In this document: positions 55,648 through 63,907 of the stretch, piece after piece
Layout: every line of letters starts with the position of its first letter
Position numbering within the stretch: the first letter of the stretch is position 1
NCBI RefSeq assembly: GCF_003151075.1
Contig: NZ_CP029482.1
Coordinates: 2,604,001 to 2,668,000 of the forward strand
Length of the DNA: 64,000 nt
Direction: 5' to 3'
Source of the DNA: Pseudomonas sp. 31-12
Lineage (GTDB): Bacteria; Pseudomonadota; Gammaproteobacteria; Pseudomonadales; Pseudomonadaceae
The notes under the pieces: model-generated
What the model was told of the DNA's origin: nothing
The model's input: only the letters and a program-made list of their open reading frames with translations
Database searches by the model: none
Translations under genes and position numbers: made by a program

Positions 55648-56352
55648 TCAACGCGGCATATACCCCAACTGCCACCGCCGCGGAATCTTCAGCGACAGCA
55701 ACCCGATCGCCCCCGCCAGCAACCCGCTGACAAACATCGCTTTAAGCCCAAGGTAATGTTCCAGCACTGCGCCGAGCACCGCACCGGCAAACATCCCGGT
55801 CCAGGGAATCAACTGAACCCGCCAGCCATTACGCCGCTCACCGAGCATCCACCGTCCCAGCCCACGGCCGAAGCGCGACAGGGCGCCGGTGACGTAGGTG
55901 AGGCCGACCGGCAGGCCATTCACTTCTTCCACCGCGGCATTGAGCATGCCCATGGCGATGATGGCTGCCAGCAGCGCCGGCAACTGTTCTTCATAAGGCC
56001 ATGCCGCGGTGCCGCAGAGCAGCATCGCGATGCACAGCAGCAAGGGCAGCGCCCGGCGACCAGCGAGGCGGCTGACGACAATGCCCAAGGCGTTACCGAC
56101 GACGAAGGTCGCCACAAGAATCAACAGACGCAGTGTCAGCCCGAGATCGCCGTCGCTGATGGCCACGGCGAGGCGGGTGGTGTTGCCGCTCATGAAGGAG
56201 ACAAAATCGCCGCTGGCCATGAAGCCGATGGCGTCGGTCATGCCGGCGAGTACCGAAAGGGCGGCCACCAGCACCATGCCGATGCGTCCGCGCCATTTCT
56301 GTATATGCAGGTGGCCCGGACTGGCGCGAGAAGTCGAAAGGGATGGCAACAT
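55648..56352 (-). CDS. DUF1275 (YoaK family) membrane protein
   Basis: 234 residues with six to seven hydrophobic segments. The family motif GMTDAIGFMASGDFVSFMSGNTTRLAV is complete. YoaK proteins are small inner-membrane proteins of unknown function, sometimes considered transporters. Monocistronic. Confidence 0.9.
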   Translation of the reverse strand: MLPSLSTSRASPGHLHIQKWRGRIGMVLVAALSVLAGMTDAIGFMASGDFVSFMSGNTTRLAVAISDGDLGLTLRLLILVATFVVGNALGIVVSRLAGRRALPLLLCIAMLLCGTAAWPYEEQLPALLAAIIAMGMLNAAVEEVNGLPVGLTYVTGALSRFGRGLGRWMLGERRNGWRVQLIPWTGMFAGAVLGAVLEHYLGLKAMFVSGLLAGAIGLLSLKIPRRWQLGYMPR

Positions 56353-56387
56353 CGGCGGAGGTCGTCCTCAGGCAGCGACCGTCACGG

Positions 56388-56717
56388 TCACTTGGTCAAA
56401 CCATATAACTCGCAATAGTCCAGCCAGTCCATACCAGCCATCTCGGCCACTTCCTTGTGCACTTCCCTACGCTGGGCCTCGTAGTCTTCAGGCGTCGCGG
56501 CAGTCAGTTGCAAGGTCAGCTCCCAGGCAAACAGACCCAGGCGCTCGGCCTCGGCTTCGAAGGCCTCATGCAGGCGCTCGTCGCGGTACTGCGCTGCGGT
56601 CTCGCCCTTGGCCTGAGCCAATAGCGGGTTGAGGTTGTCGAGTTCGACCCGCAGTTCAGGGCGCTCATCGAGAAACTTCTTCAGCGCCTGTTCGTGTTGC
56701 TGTTCGGTTGCCGCCAT
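56388..56717 (-). CDS. DUF6388 family protein
   Basis: 109 residues, soluble and acidic, predicted all-helical, ATG with AAGGA 7 bases upstream. The sequence (FLDERPELRVELDNLNPLLAQAKGET; DWLDYCELYGLTK) resembles the small Pseudomonas DUF6388 proteins, of unknown function. It starts 22 bases after the stop of the upstream HTH gene, and both may share a transcript. Confidence 0.65.
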   Translation of the reverse strand: MAATEQQHEQALKKFLDERPELRVELDNLNPLLAQAKGETAAQYRDERLHEAFEAEAERLGLFAWELTLQLTAATPEDYEAQRREVHKEVAEMAGMDWLDYCELYGLTK

Positions 56718-56738
56718 GGTCGTTCCTTGAGGCTGGGG

Positions 56739-56987
56739 TTACGAAGATTGCTTCTTGCTGGCTTTGGCCGCAGCGGCCAGGCACTCGAGGGCAAACTGCT
56801 CGGGGTAGGTCATCTGGATCGGCGTGGTTTCGCCTTTGACGGTGCGTTCGCCGTCGAGGATGTAACGAATCCGTTTGTCGGTGACCCCAATTCGCTTGGC
56901 GATCCAGGACGGTGTCTGACCAATCTGGCTGATCAGCTTGTCCGCGTATTCGGCGGTCGGTTTGTAATACTCGGCGTTGGGTGTCAT
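56739..56987 (-). CDS. Small helix-turn-helix protein
   Basis: 82 residues. The central segment ADKLISQIGQTPSWIAKRIGVTDKRIRYILDGER has the pattern of a helix-turn-helix with WIAKRIGV as scaffold helix and TDKRIRYIL as recognition helix. It ends in an Ala/Lys-rich tail. Possibly a small transcription regulator for its own operon with the DUF6388 gene. Start MTPNAEYYKP follows GGAAAGGTC. Confidence 0.65.
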   Translation of the reverse strand: MTPNAEYYKPTAEYADKLISQIGQTPSWIAKRIGVTDKRIRYILDGERTVKGETTPIQMTYPEQFALECLAAAAKASKKQSS

Positions 56988-57149
56988 GACCTTTCCAGAA
57001 AAATGAGCCCGGAAAAATGGGCGATGCAACGTTAATGGCGCGACAGGGTGCGCGAATCGTCACGCGGTGTCGCGGTATAAATGAAGTAAAGCAGAACGAT
57101 ACGCCGTGCCACGGTGATACAGTCCGCTTTTTCTTGATGAGCGAACACA

Positions 57150-57500
57150 ATGCGAATTCTGATGGTGGCGCTGGCCGCAACGTTGCTGGCGGGATGCGCC
57201 GGCTCGGTGATGAACGATGCCCGCACCAAAGCCCCGTACAAGACCCTGAACTCGGACAAACCGGAAAAAGTCGTTGCCCAGTGCGTGCAGTTTTCCTGGC
57301 AGGACGAGGCGGTGTTCGGTGTTGATGCCGGCGCTTATTTGCAGCCGGGTGAGAAGGGTGGCTCCACCGTCTACACGCGTTCGGCGGAGTCGTTTGTCGA
57401 CGTGACGACCGATGCTTCCGGTACCGTGCTGAGTTACTACGCGCAGCAGGATGACTTCGTGGCCAAGCGCCGCCTCGCGGCGCTCGCGACCTGCCTCTGA
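57150..57500 (+). CDS. Putative lipoprotein
   Basis: 116 residues with a lipoprotein signal (MRILMVALAATLLAGC, lipobox LAGC, Cys16 lipidated). Ala-Gly follow the Cys, so it should go to the outer membrane. The remainder (TLNSDKPEKVVAQCVQFSWQDEAVFG ... GGSTVYTRSAESFVDVT) looks like a small beta-rich domain with two further cysteines. No family recognised. Confidence 0.8.
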   Translation: MRILMVALAATLLAGCAGSVMNDARTKAPYKTLNSDKPEKVVAQCVQFSWQDEAVFGVDAGAYLQPGEKGGSTVYTRSAESFVDVTTDASGTVLSYYAQQDDFVAKRRLAALATCL

Positions 57501-57520
57501 TCTGAAGGCTGACGCAATTC

Positions 57521-57618
57521 CCCCTGTGGGAGCGGGCTTGCTCGCGAAGAGGCCGTGTCCGTCGACATAGATGTTGTCTGACACACTGCGTTCGCGAGCA
57601 AGCCCGCTCCCACAGGGG
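57521..57618. repeat. Inverted REP pair
   Basis: Perfect 28-base inverted arms (57521-57548 and 57591-57618; core GGGAGCGGGCTTGCTCGCGA), 42 bases apart. Confidence 0.9.
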
Positions 57619-57641
57619 TTTGGTGTGAAGCGCATAAAGGG

Positions 57642-58073
57642 TTACACGTCGTTGATCAGGCGCTTCTGGAAAAACAGGCGCTTGTGCCCCGGCGGATAGT
57701 CGACGATCTGCCCCAACTCGCTATAACCCAACTTCTTGTAGAACTCCGGCGCCTGGAAGTCGAAGGTGTCGAGCCATACCCCGACGCATGCCTTCTCCCG
57801 CGCAAGGTCTTCGGCCATTCGCATCAGCTTTGAGCCCAGGCCTTGTCCCCGGGCCTGCTCAGGCACTGATAGCAATTCGATAAACATCCATTGGTAAAAC
57901 ACTCGACCGTAGAGACCACCGAGGATCTCGCCGTTGTCGTCACGCACCAGCAAGGCAAATGTCTCCTGCGTCGAGACACCGGCCTTTGAGGCGTTATAGG
58001 CACGCAACGGCAGCAGGATCGCTTGCCGTTCTTCATCCGTGGGGTTCAGCGATTGTTCGATACGCAGGGTCAT
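57642..58073 (-). CDS. GNAT-family N-acetyltransferase
   Basis: 143 residues. The acetyl-CoA binding stretch is LLSVPEQARGQGLGSKLMRMAED; the C-terminal part FDFQAPEFYKKLGYSELGQIVDYPPGH is typical of small GNATs. Substrate unknown. Monocistronic. Confidence 0.88.
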   Translation of the reverse strand: MTLRIEQSLNPTDEERQAILLPLRAYNASKAGVSTQETFALLVRDDNGEILGGLYGRVFYQWMFIELLSVPEQARGQGLGSKLMRMAEDLAREKACVGVWLDTFDFQAPEFYKKLGYSELGQIVDYPPGHKRLFFQKRLINDV

Positions 58074-58225
58074 CCGCTACATCCTTATGGCTTTGGAAAA
58101 AAACAGGCCCAAGCCTATCGCGCCAAGCAGCCGTAGTTCCAGCGCTTCAGGTGGAACCCTCGCTCGCGCCTGGATGTCTAGCCTAAACAGCGTCATTCCT
58201 GAACGCGGCCAATGAGGATCACCCC

Positions 58226-58663
58226 GTGAATATTTTTGAAGCCCTGCGTGAAAGTCACGACCGCCAGCGCACCTACGCCAAAGCCCTCATCAAGACCAGC
58301 GGTGACACCCCGGAGCGGGTTGAGGCTTACAAACAGCTCAAGTCCGAACTCCAGGCCCACGAAACCGCTGAAGAACGCCACTTCTACATTCCGCTGATGG
58401 AGTTTGACAATGGCGTCGATCTCAGCCGCCACGCCATCTCCGAGCACCACGAGATGGACGAAATGATGGAAGAGCTGGATGAGACGGAAATGTCCAGCCC
58501 GTCCTGGCTGGCGACCGCCAAGAAGCTGTCCGTTAAGGTTCATCATCACTTGGAAGAGGAAGAGCAGAAATTCTTCCAGATGGCCGGCAAGCTGCTCGAC
58601 GACAAGCAGAAAGAGACCCTGGCTGGCCAATACGAAAAGGAATACAAGGCACAGCTTTCCTAA
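58226..58663 (+). CDS. Hemerythrin-domain protein
   Basis: 145 residues from a GTG with GAGG 9 bases upstream. A four-helix bundle with His/Glu ligands for a di-iron centre: ESHDRQR, QAHETAEERHFYIPL, ISEHHEMDEMMEEL and KVHHHLEEEEQKFF. Such proteins sense or store oxygen, iron or NO. The Glu-rich C-terminal half is unusually acidic. Confidence 0.88.
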   Translation: MNIFEALRESHDRQRTYAKALIKTSGDTPERVEAYKQLKSELQAHETAEERHFYIPLMEFDNGVDLSRHAISEHHEMDEMMEELDETEMSSPSWLATAKKLSVKVHHHLEEEEQKFFQMAGKLLDDKQKETLAGQYEKEYKAQLS

Positions 58664-58841
58664 GCGTCACCATGACCCCGATTGCTGCCTTTCGTTGTAA
58701 TCCTTTTGCTACACAGGGCGTAGGATTTGAATCAGGACACTGGTTATATATCCAGTATTTGCAGGTGATCAGCCAAAGCGGCCTCATCCGGGCCACAAAT
58801 GGGTCGATGGACAAAAAAACCAGCTCCGTTAGGTTGAAGGC

Positions 58842-58860
58842 CTCTCCTCAGGAAGGAGAG
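58842..58860 (+). promoter_or_regulatory. RsmA/CsrA-type hairpin in the leader of the chitin-degradation genes
   Basis: CTCTCCT-CAGGA-AGGAGAG: a 7-bp stem presents GGA in its loop, the arrangement bound by RsmA/CsrA. It lies 25 bases before the LPMO start, whose ribosome-binding site (CGGAG) supplies a second GGA. This would place the operon under Gac/Rsm control. Prediction only. Confidence 0.4.
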
Positions 58861-58885
58861 TTCTTAAATCAACGGAGTGAAAAAA

Positions 58886-59521
58886 ATGAACCAACCACAG
58901 ACTCAACCGCAACTTCGACACGGTCGTGTCACCTCTCCCTCCAGCCGCGGTGCGGTCGCCGTCGAGCTGGGGCTGCTGGGTAACTGGCAAGTCAACGAAA
59001 TGGAAGGCGGCAAGAACTTCCCATCGCTGACGGCGGGGCCATTTGCGGTGCCGTATCAAACCGACAGCGACAGCGTCACGCCCCCCGCAGATGGCAACAT
59101 CCTCAGCGGTGGCAAGACGGATGCCCGTGACTGCATCAACTTCACTAACGAAGAAATGAGCCTCAAGCTTGGCCGCCCGTTCACCTGGCCTTTGCTGAAC
59201 GTCGATCCGGGTCAGACCTTCAAGGTCACCTGGGAATACACCGCGCCCCACGTGACCCGCGGCTACAGCTGGTTCATCACCAAGGATGGCTGGAACCCGA
59301 AACAGCGCATCAACCGTGCGCAACTGGAGCCGAAATCGTTCTTCGACGACTTCTATACCCAGGTCCCGTACTTCAGCCATTCCGCTGAAATGAAGGCCAA
59401 GGTCAACCACGAAGTGAAACTGCCCGGCAACAAAAAAGGCCATCACGTCATCGTGCTGATGTGGATCGTGGCCAATACCGGCAACGCCTTCTACCAAGCG
59501 TTCGACGTGGACTTCAAGTAA
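58886..59521 (+). CDS. AA10 lytic polysaccharide monooxygenase (chitin-active), without signal peptide
   Basis: 211 residues. The AA10 copper site is present: His12 (start of HGRVTSPSSRG), His122 (TAPHVTRGYSW) and axial Phe210 (FDVDF). LPMOs oxidatively cut chitin and need the first His as the N-terminal residue, normally exposed by signal peptidase. Here 11 residues (MNQPQTQPQLR) precede it, and an in-frame stop lies just upstream, so no signal peptide exists. Trimming and export must use another route. The chitinase gene follows 40 bases later. Confidence 0.88.
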   Translation: MNQPQTQPQLRHGRVTSPSSRGAVAVELGLLGNWQVNEMEGGKNFPSLTAGPFAVPYQTDSDSVTPPADGNILSGGKTDARDCINFTNEEMSLKLGRPFTWPLLNVDPGQTFKVTWEYTAPHVTRGYSWFITKDGWNPKQRINRAQLEPKSFFDDFYTQVPYFSHSAEMKAKVNHEVKLPGNKKGHHVIVLMWIVANTGNAFYQAFDVDFK

Positions 59522-59561
59522 GCCTTTGGTGTTCAAACCCCACACGTTCAAGGAATAGAAC

Positions 59562-60623
59562 ATGTCAACTTTCGACTTTACGTCACTGAAATCGCCACTC
59601 GCCGACGCCGCTTCGTTGATGCCGAGCATTGCCGGCAAAAAGATCCTCATGGGCTTCTGGCACAACTGGCCCGCTGGCCCGAGCGACGGTTACCAGCGGG
59701 GCCAGTTCGGCAACATTTCGCTGCAGGATGTGCCCAAGGATTACAACGTGGTGGCCGTGGCCTTCATGAAGGGCAACGGCATCCCGACCTTCAAGCCATA
59801 CAACCTGTCCGACGCCGAGTTCCGTCGCCAGGTCGGTGTGCTGAATAGCCAGGGCAGGGCGGTGCTGATTTCCCTCGGTGGCGCCGACGCGCACATCGAG
59901 TTGCACAAAGGCAACGAACAACCGCTGGCCAACGAAATCATCCGTCTGGTGGAAACCTACGGCTTCGATGGGCTGGACATCGATCTTGAACAGAGCGCGA
60001 TTGATTTCGCCGACAACAAGAGCGTCCTGCCTGCCGCGCTGAAGCTGGTCAAGGACCATTACGCCGGTGAAGGCAAGCACTTCATCATCAGCATGGCCCC
60101 GGAGTTCCCATACCTGACCACTGCCGGCAAATATGTCGGTTACCTTCAGGCCCTGGAAGGCTACTACGACTTCATCGCCCCGCAGTATTACAACCAGGGC
60201 GGCGACGGAATCTGGGTGCCGGAAGCCAATAACGGCAATGGCGCGTGGATCGCGCAGAACAACGACGCGCTGAAAGAGGACTTCCTGTTTTACCTGACCG
60301 AAAGTCTGGTGAGTGGCACTCGTGGGTTCACGAAGATCCCAGCGGACAAATTCGTGATCGGCCTGCCCGCCAACGTCGATGCGGCGGCCACCGGCTACGT
60401 GATCAACCCGGCGGCAGTGGTGAATGCCTTCAAGCGTCTCGACGCCAAGGGGCTTGCGATCAAGGGCCTGATGACCTGGTCGGTGAATTGGGACAACGGG
60501 GTCAATAGGGACCGCGTGCCTTACAACTGGGAGTTCAGCCGTCGTTACGGGCCGATGATCAATGGCAAGCAGCTCTCTTCACAGGAAGACAGCGCGCTGC
60601 CTGACGTCGCCAGCCAGCTGTAA
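59562..60623 (+). CDS. GH18 chitinase, catalytic domain only
   Basis: 353-residue family 18 chitinase with the DxxDxDxE motif FDGLDIDLE (catalytic Glu143), the SLGG strand (104-107), and MAPEFPY and APQYYN lining the substrate cleft. It hydrolyses chitin via a substrate-assisted mechanism. It has no signal peptide and no chitin-binding or fibronectin domain, shorter than P. aeruginosa ChiC (about 480). P. aeruginosa ChiC also lacks a classical signal and is released with lysis-like secretion. It follows the LPMO gene and is probably co-transcribed; a terminator follows. Confidence 0.92.
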   Translation: MSTFDFTSLKSPLADAASLMPSIAGKKILMGFWHNWPAGPSDGYQRGQFGNISLQDVPKDYNVVAVAFMKGNGIPTFKPYNLSDAEFRRQVGVLNSQGRAVLISLGGADAHIELHKGNEQPLANEIIRLVETYGFDGLDIDLEQSAIDFADNKSVLPAALKLVKDHYAGEGKHFIISMAPEFPYLTTAGKYVGYLQALEGYYDFIAPQYYNQGGDGIWVPEANNGNGAWIAQNNDALKEDFLFYLTESLVSGTRGFTKIPADKFVIGLPANVDAAATGYVINPAAVVNAFKRLDAKGLAIKGLMTWSVNWDNGVNRDRVPYNWEFSRRYGPMINGKQLSSQEDSALPDVASQL

Positions 60624-60626
60624 AAG

Positions 60627-60653
60627 AAGCCCGGCAGAGATGCCGGGCTTTTT
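60627..60653 (+). terminator. Intrinsic terminator of the LPMO-chitinase operon
   Basis: AAGCCCGGCA-GAGA-TGCCGGGCTT followed by TTT, directly after the chitinase stop. Confidence 0.9.
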
Positions 60654-60703
60654 CGTTTTCGCCTACCATGTGGATCTTCTGACGAAAAAAAGGATGCGTT
60701 GTG

Positions 60704-61297
60704 ATGGCGAACACAGCCGAAAGGGTCAACATCATTGAGTCCCAGGTGTTGTCCCACGACTGGTACCTGCTGAAGAAAATCACCTTCGACTATCTGCGTA
60801 ACAATGGCGATTGGCAGCGCCAGACTCGCGAGGTGTACGACCGTGGCAATGGCGTGGCGATTCTGCTGTTCAATCGCGAGAAAAGAACCGTGGTGCTGAC
60901 GCGTCAGTTTCGGTTGCCGGTGTTCGTCAACGGCCATGATGGTTTGCTGATTGAAGTGGCGGCGGGGCTGCTCGAAGGCGCTGCACCTGAAGAGCGCATT
61001 CGCGCCGAAGCCGAAGAAGAAACCGGCTATCGCGTTCACCACGTGCAAAAGGTCTTCGAGGCCTACATGAGCCCAGGCTCGGTAACCGAAAAACTGCACT
61101 TCTTCATCGCCGAATATGACGCTGCGTCGAAAGTCAGCGAGGGCGGCGGGCTGGAAGAAGAGACCGAAGAACTGGAAGTGCTGGAGTGGACATTCGACGA
61201 AGCGCTCGAGGCGTTTTATCGCGGTGAGATCTGCGATGCGAAGACCATCATGTTGCTGCAGTTTGCGGCGATGAAAAATATCTTCGCAGAGTCCTGA
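60704..61297 (+). CDS. nudK: NUDIX hydrolase, GDP-mannose pyrophosphatase type
   Basis: 197 residues of the ADP-sugar/GDP-mannose pyrophosphatase group. The Nudix box region is AAGLLEGAAPEERIRAEAEEETGYRV; the usual Arg before the first Glu is replaced by Ala, while the EExG core is kept. YMSPGSVTEKLHFFIAEYD after the box is typical of NudK. The ATG is preceded in frame by a GTG; AGGA lies 9 bases before the ATG. Confidence 0.85.
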   Translation: MANTAERVNIIESQVLSHDWYLLKKITFDYLRNNGDWQRQTREVYDRGNGVAILLFNREKRTVVLTRQFRLPVFVNGHDGLLIEVAAGLLEGAAPEERIRAEAEEETGYRVHHVQKVFEAYMSPGSVTEKLHFFIAEYDAASKVSEGGGLEEETEELEVLEWTFDEALEAFYRGEICDAKTIMLLQFAAMKNIFAES

Positions 61298-61313
61298 ATT
61301 TGACTCAGTCCAG

Positions 61314-61426
61314 TGTGGCGAGCGAGCTTGCTCGCGCTGGGCTGCGAAGCGGCCCCAAAATATTGGCTTCATCGCAGATTTTTGCCAGCGCCGCGCACTG
61401 GAGCGGGAGCAAGCTCCCTCGCCACA
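61314..61426. repeat. Composite palindromic repeat between nudK and ogt
   Basis: Left arm TGTGGCGAGCGAGCTTGCTC and right arm GAGCAAGCTCCCTCGCCACA are imperfectly complementary and enclose secondary hairpins. It is the same family as the repeat at 47305, with one changed base in the left arm and an insertion beside the right. Confidence 0.75.
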
Positions 61427-61445
61427 GAGGTTCCGGGGGATCTGG

Positions 61446-61961
61446 TTAAAACAGATCGCCCGTTCGGCTAACCCCTGACCACTCGCAACCCTCCAGCGTC
61501 AACAACCGCTCCTTCGCCTCAAGCCCACCCGCAAACCCGGTTAACTTCCCCGACGCCCCAATCACCCGATGGCACGGCGCAATAATCGAAATCGGGTTCC
61601 TGCCATTCGCCGCGCCCACCGCCCGCACCGCACTCGGGTTGCCAATCTGTTCGGCGATTTCGCTGTAACTGCGCGTCTCGCCAAACGGAATGGTCAGCAG
61701 CGCCTGCCACACCTTCTTCTGAAAGTCCGTTCCGGCAAAATCCAGTTCCAGCTCGAAGCGATTCCGCGTGCCGGCGAAGTATTCCTGCAGCTGTTGAACG
61801 GCGCGCACGAGGATCGGATTGTCCGGGGCTTCGCTCATCGGCCCGAGCCGTACGCGGTTCGGCTTGTCGTTTTCCCAGAGGATGGCGGCCAGTCTTGAAT
61901 CTTTCGCAACCAGCTTCAGCTCGCCGACCGGAGACGCCAGGGTGGTGAAGGTGTAGGTCAT
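61446..61961 (-). CDS. ogt: Methylated-DNA--protein-cysteine methyltransferase
   Basis: 171 residues, one-domain Ogt. The acceptor cysteine is in IIAPCHRVIGASGKLTGFAGG. FQKKVWQALLTIPFGETRSYSEIA is the DNA-binding helix-turn-helix. It repairs O6-methylguanine by suicide transfer. Start MTYTFTTLASPVGELK gives the standard family length. Confidence 0.95.
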   Translation of the reverse strand: MTYTFTTLASPVGELKLVAKDSRLAAILWENDKPNRVRLGPMSEAPDNPILVRAVQQLQEYFAGTRNRFELELDFAGTDFQKKVWQALLTIPFGETRSYSEIAEQIGNPSAVRAVGAANGRNPISIIAPCHRVIGASGKLTGFAGGLEAKERLLTLEGCEWSGVSRTGDLF

Positions 61962-62110
61962 GCCGGCGAACTCCGCGCAAGGGCTGGACAGAGGCCAAGC
62001 ATACTGCCTCGACGGGGAGGCGCAATACGCAATCCCAGCCATACTTGCCTCTGCTTTGAAACGTTTCCTCCGTTTTTAAACAGAGCCAAAAAACAAAAAG
62101 AGACCGACTC

Positions 62111-63838
62111 ATGAAGTTCGAACCTTTTGCCAAATCGCTGATTGCGACCTCCTTGGCGCTCAGCTGCCTCAGTGCTTACGCGGCCTCGGTGGCCCCGGTA
62201 GCGGCCGAAAACGGCATGGTCGTCACGGCCCAGCATCTGGCCTCCCATGTGGGCGTCGACGTACTCAAGAACGGTGGCAACGCCGTCGATGCCGCAGTCG
62301 CGGTGGGTTATGCGCTGGCGGTGGTTTATCCCGCTGCGGGTAACCTGGGTGGTGGCGGTTTCATGACCGTTCAACTGGCGGACGGGCGCAAGACTTTCCT
62401 CGATTTTCGCGAAAAAGCCCCACTGGCTGCCACCGCCAACATGTACCTCGATAAAGAGGGTAATGTCGTGCCGGAGCTGAGCACCCGTGGCCACTTGGCG
62501 GTTGGCGTGCCCGGCACCGTATCCGGCATGGAACTGGCGCTGAAGAAATACGGCACCAAACCGCGCAAGGAAGTGATAGCCCCGGCGATCAAGCTCGCCG
62601 AAGACGGATTCGTGCTGGAGCAGGGCGATGTCGAATTGCTGGAATACGCCACCGACGTGTTCAAGAAGGACATCAAGGATTCCGGCGCGATCTTCTTGAG
62701 CAATGGCGAGCCGATGCAAGTCGGGCAAAAACTGGTACAGAAGGATCTGGCGAAAACCCTGCGGGAAATTTCCGAGAAGGGCGAAGACGGTTTCTACAAA
62801 GGCTGGGTGGCCGACGCTATCGTCACCTCCAGCCAGGCCAACAAGGGCATCATCACCCAGGCCGACCTCGACAAATACAAGACCCGTGAACTGGCGCCGA
62901 TCGAGTGCGACTACCGGGGTTATCACGTGGTCTCGGCACCGCCGCCCAGCTCCGGTGGTGTGGTGATCTGCGAGATCATGAACATCCTCGAAGGCTACCC
63001 GATGAAAGACCTGGGCTACCACTCGGCCCAAGGCATGCATTACCAGATCGAAGCGATGCGCCACGCCTATGTGGACCGCAACAGCTACCTCGGCGACCCG
63101 GACTTCGTGAAAAATCCGATCGCCCACCTGCTGGATAAAAACTACGCGACTAAAATCCGTGCCGCGATTGATCCCAAGAAGGCCGCCGTATCGAGCGAAC
63201 TCAAACCCGGCGTAGCGCCCCATGAAGGCAGCAACACCACGCATTACTCCATCGTCGATAAATGGGGCAACGCGGTATCGGTGACCTACACCCTCAACGA
63301 CTGGTTCGGCGCCGGTGTCATGGCCAGCAAAACCGGGGTCATCCTCAACGACGAAATGGACGACTTCACCTCGAAAATCGGCGTGCCCAACATGTACGGC
63401 CTGGTGCAAGGCGAAGCCAACGCCATCGCACCCGGCAAGGCACCGCTGTCGTCCATGAGCCCGACCATCGTCACCAAGGACGGCAAGGTTGTGATGGTCG
63501 TCGGCACCCCCGGCGGCAGTCGCATCATCACCGCGACCTTGCTGACGATCCTCAACGTGATCGACTACGGCATGAACATCCAGGAAGCGGTCGATGCGCC
63601 CCGTTTCCACCAGCAATGGCTGCCGGAAGAGACCAACCTGGAAACCTTCACCACCAGTCCGGACACGGTGAAGATGCTCGAAAGCTGGGGCCACAAGTTC
63701 GCCGGGCCGCAAGATGCCAACCATGTGGCAGCGATCCTGGTGGGCGCGCCTTCGCTGGAAGGCAAACCAGTGGGCAACAATCGCTTCTATGGGGCCAATG
63801 ACCCGCGCAGGAATACCGGATTGTCGCTCGGTTATTAA
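62111..63838 (+). CDS. ggt: Gamma-glutamyltranspeptidase
   Basis: 575 residues with a signal peptide (KSLIATSLALSCLSAYAAS), so periplasmic. The proenzyme cuts itself before Thr376 (SNTTHYSIVDKWGNAVSVTYTLN), giving large and small subunits; the free Thr is the nucleophile. SMSPTIV and GTPGGSRI in the small subunit bind the gamma-glutamyl group. It breaks down glutathione and gamma-glutamyl compounds. Length and processing site match E. coli Ggt (580). Confidence 0.96.
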   Translation: MKFEPFAKSLIATSLALSCLSAYAASVAPVAAENGMVVTAQHLASHVGVDVLKNGGNAVDAAVAVGYALAVVYPAAGNLGGGGFMTVQLADGRKTFLDFREKAPLAATANMYLDKEGNVVPELSTRGHLAVGVPGTVSGMELALKKYGTKPRKEVIAPAIKLAEDGFVLEQGDVELLEYATDVFKKDIKDSGAIFLSNGEPMQVGQKLVQKDLAKTLREISEKGEDGFYKGWVADAIVTSSQANKGIITQADLDKYKTRELAPIECDYRGYHVVSAPPPSSGGVVICEIMNILEGYPMKDLGYHSAQGMHYQIEAMRHAYVDRNSYLGDPDFVKNPIAHLLDKNYATKIRAAIDPKKAAVSSELKPGVAPHEGSNTTHYSIVDKWGNAVSVTYTLNDWFGAGVMASKTGVILNDEMDDFTSKIGVPNMYGLVQGEANAIAPGKAPLSSMSPTIVTKDGKVVMVVGTPGGSRIITATLLTILNVIDYGMNIQEAVDAPRFHQQWLPEETNLETFTTSPDTVKMLESWGHKFAGPQDANHVAAILVGAPSLEGKPVGNNRFYGANDPRRNTGLSLGY

Positions 63839-63853
63839 GGGTTGTTTTTCAAA

Positions 63854-63878
63854 GGGGACAGATCTATTTTCTGTCCCC
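63854..63878. repeat. GGGGACAGA hairpin between ggt and the isochorismatase gene
   Basis: GGGGACAGA-TCTATTT-TCTGTCCCC: a perfect 9-bp stem with an AT-rich loop, without a T run after it. From memory, such GGGGACAGA palindromes are dispersed in proteobacteria near REP-associated tyrosine transposase genes, so it may be a mobile palindrome that serves as a terminator. Confidence 0.6.
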
Positions 63879-63907
63879 TGATCCACCGACCTCTCAAGGA
63901 AGGAACC

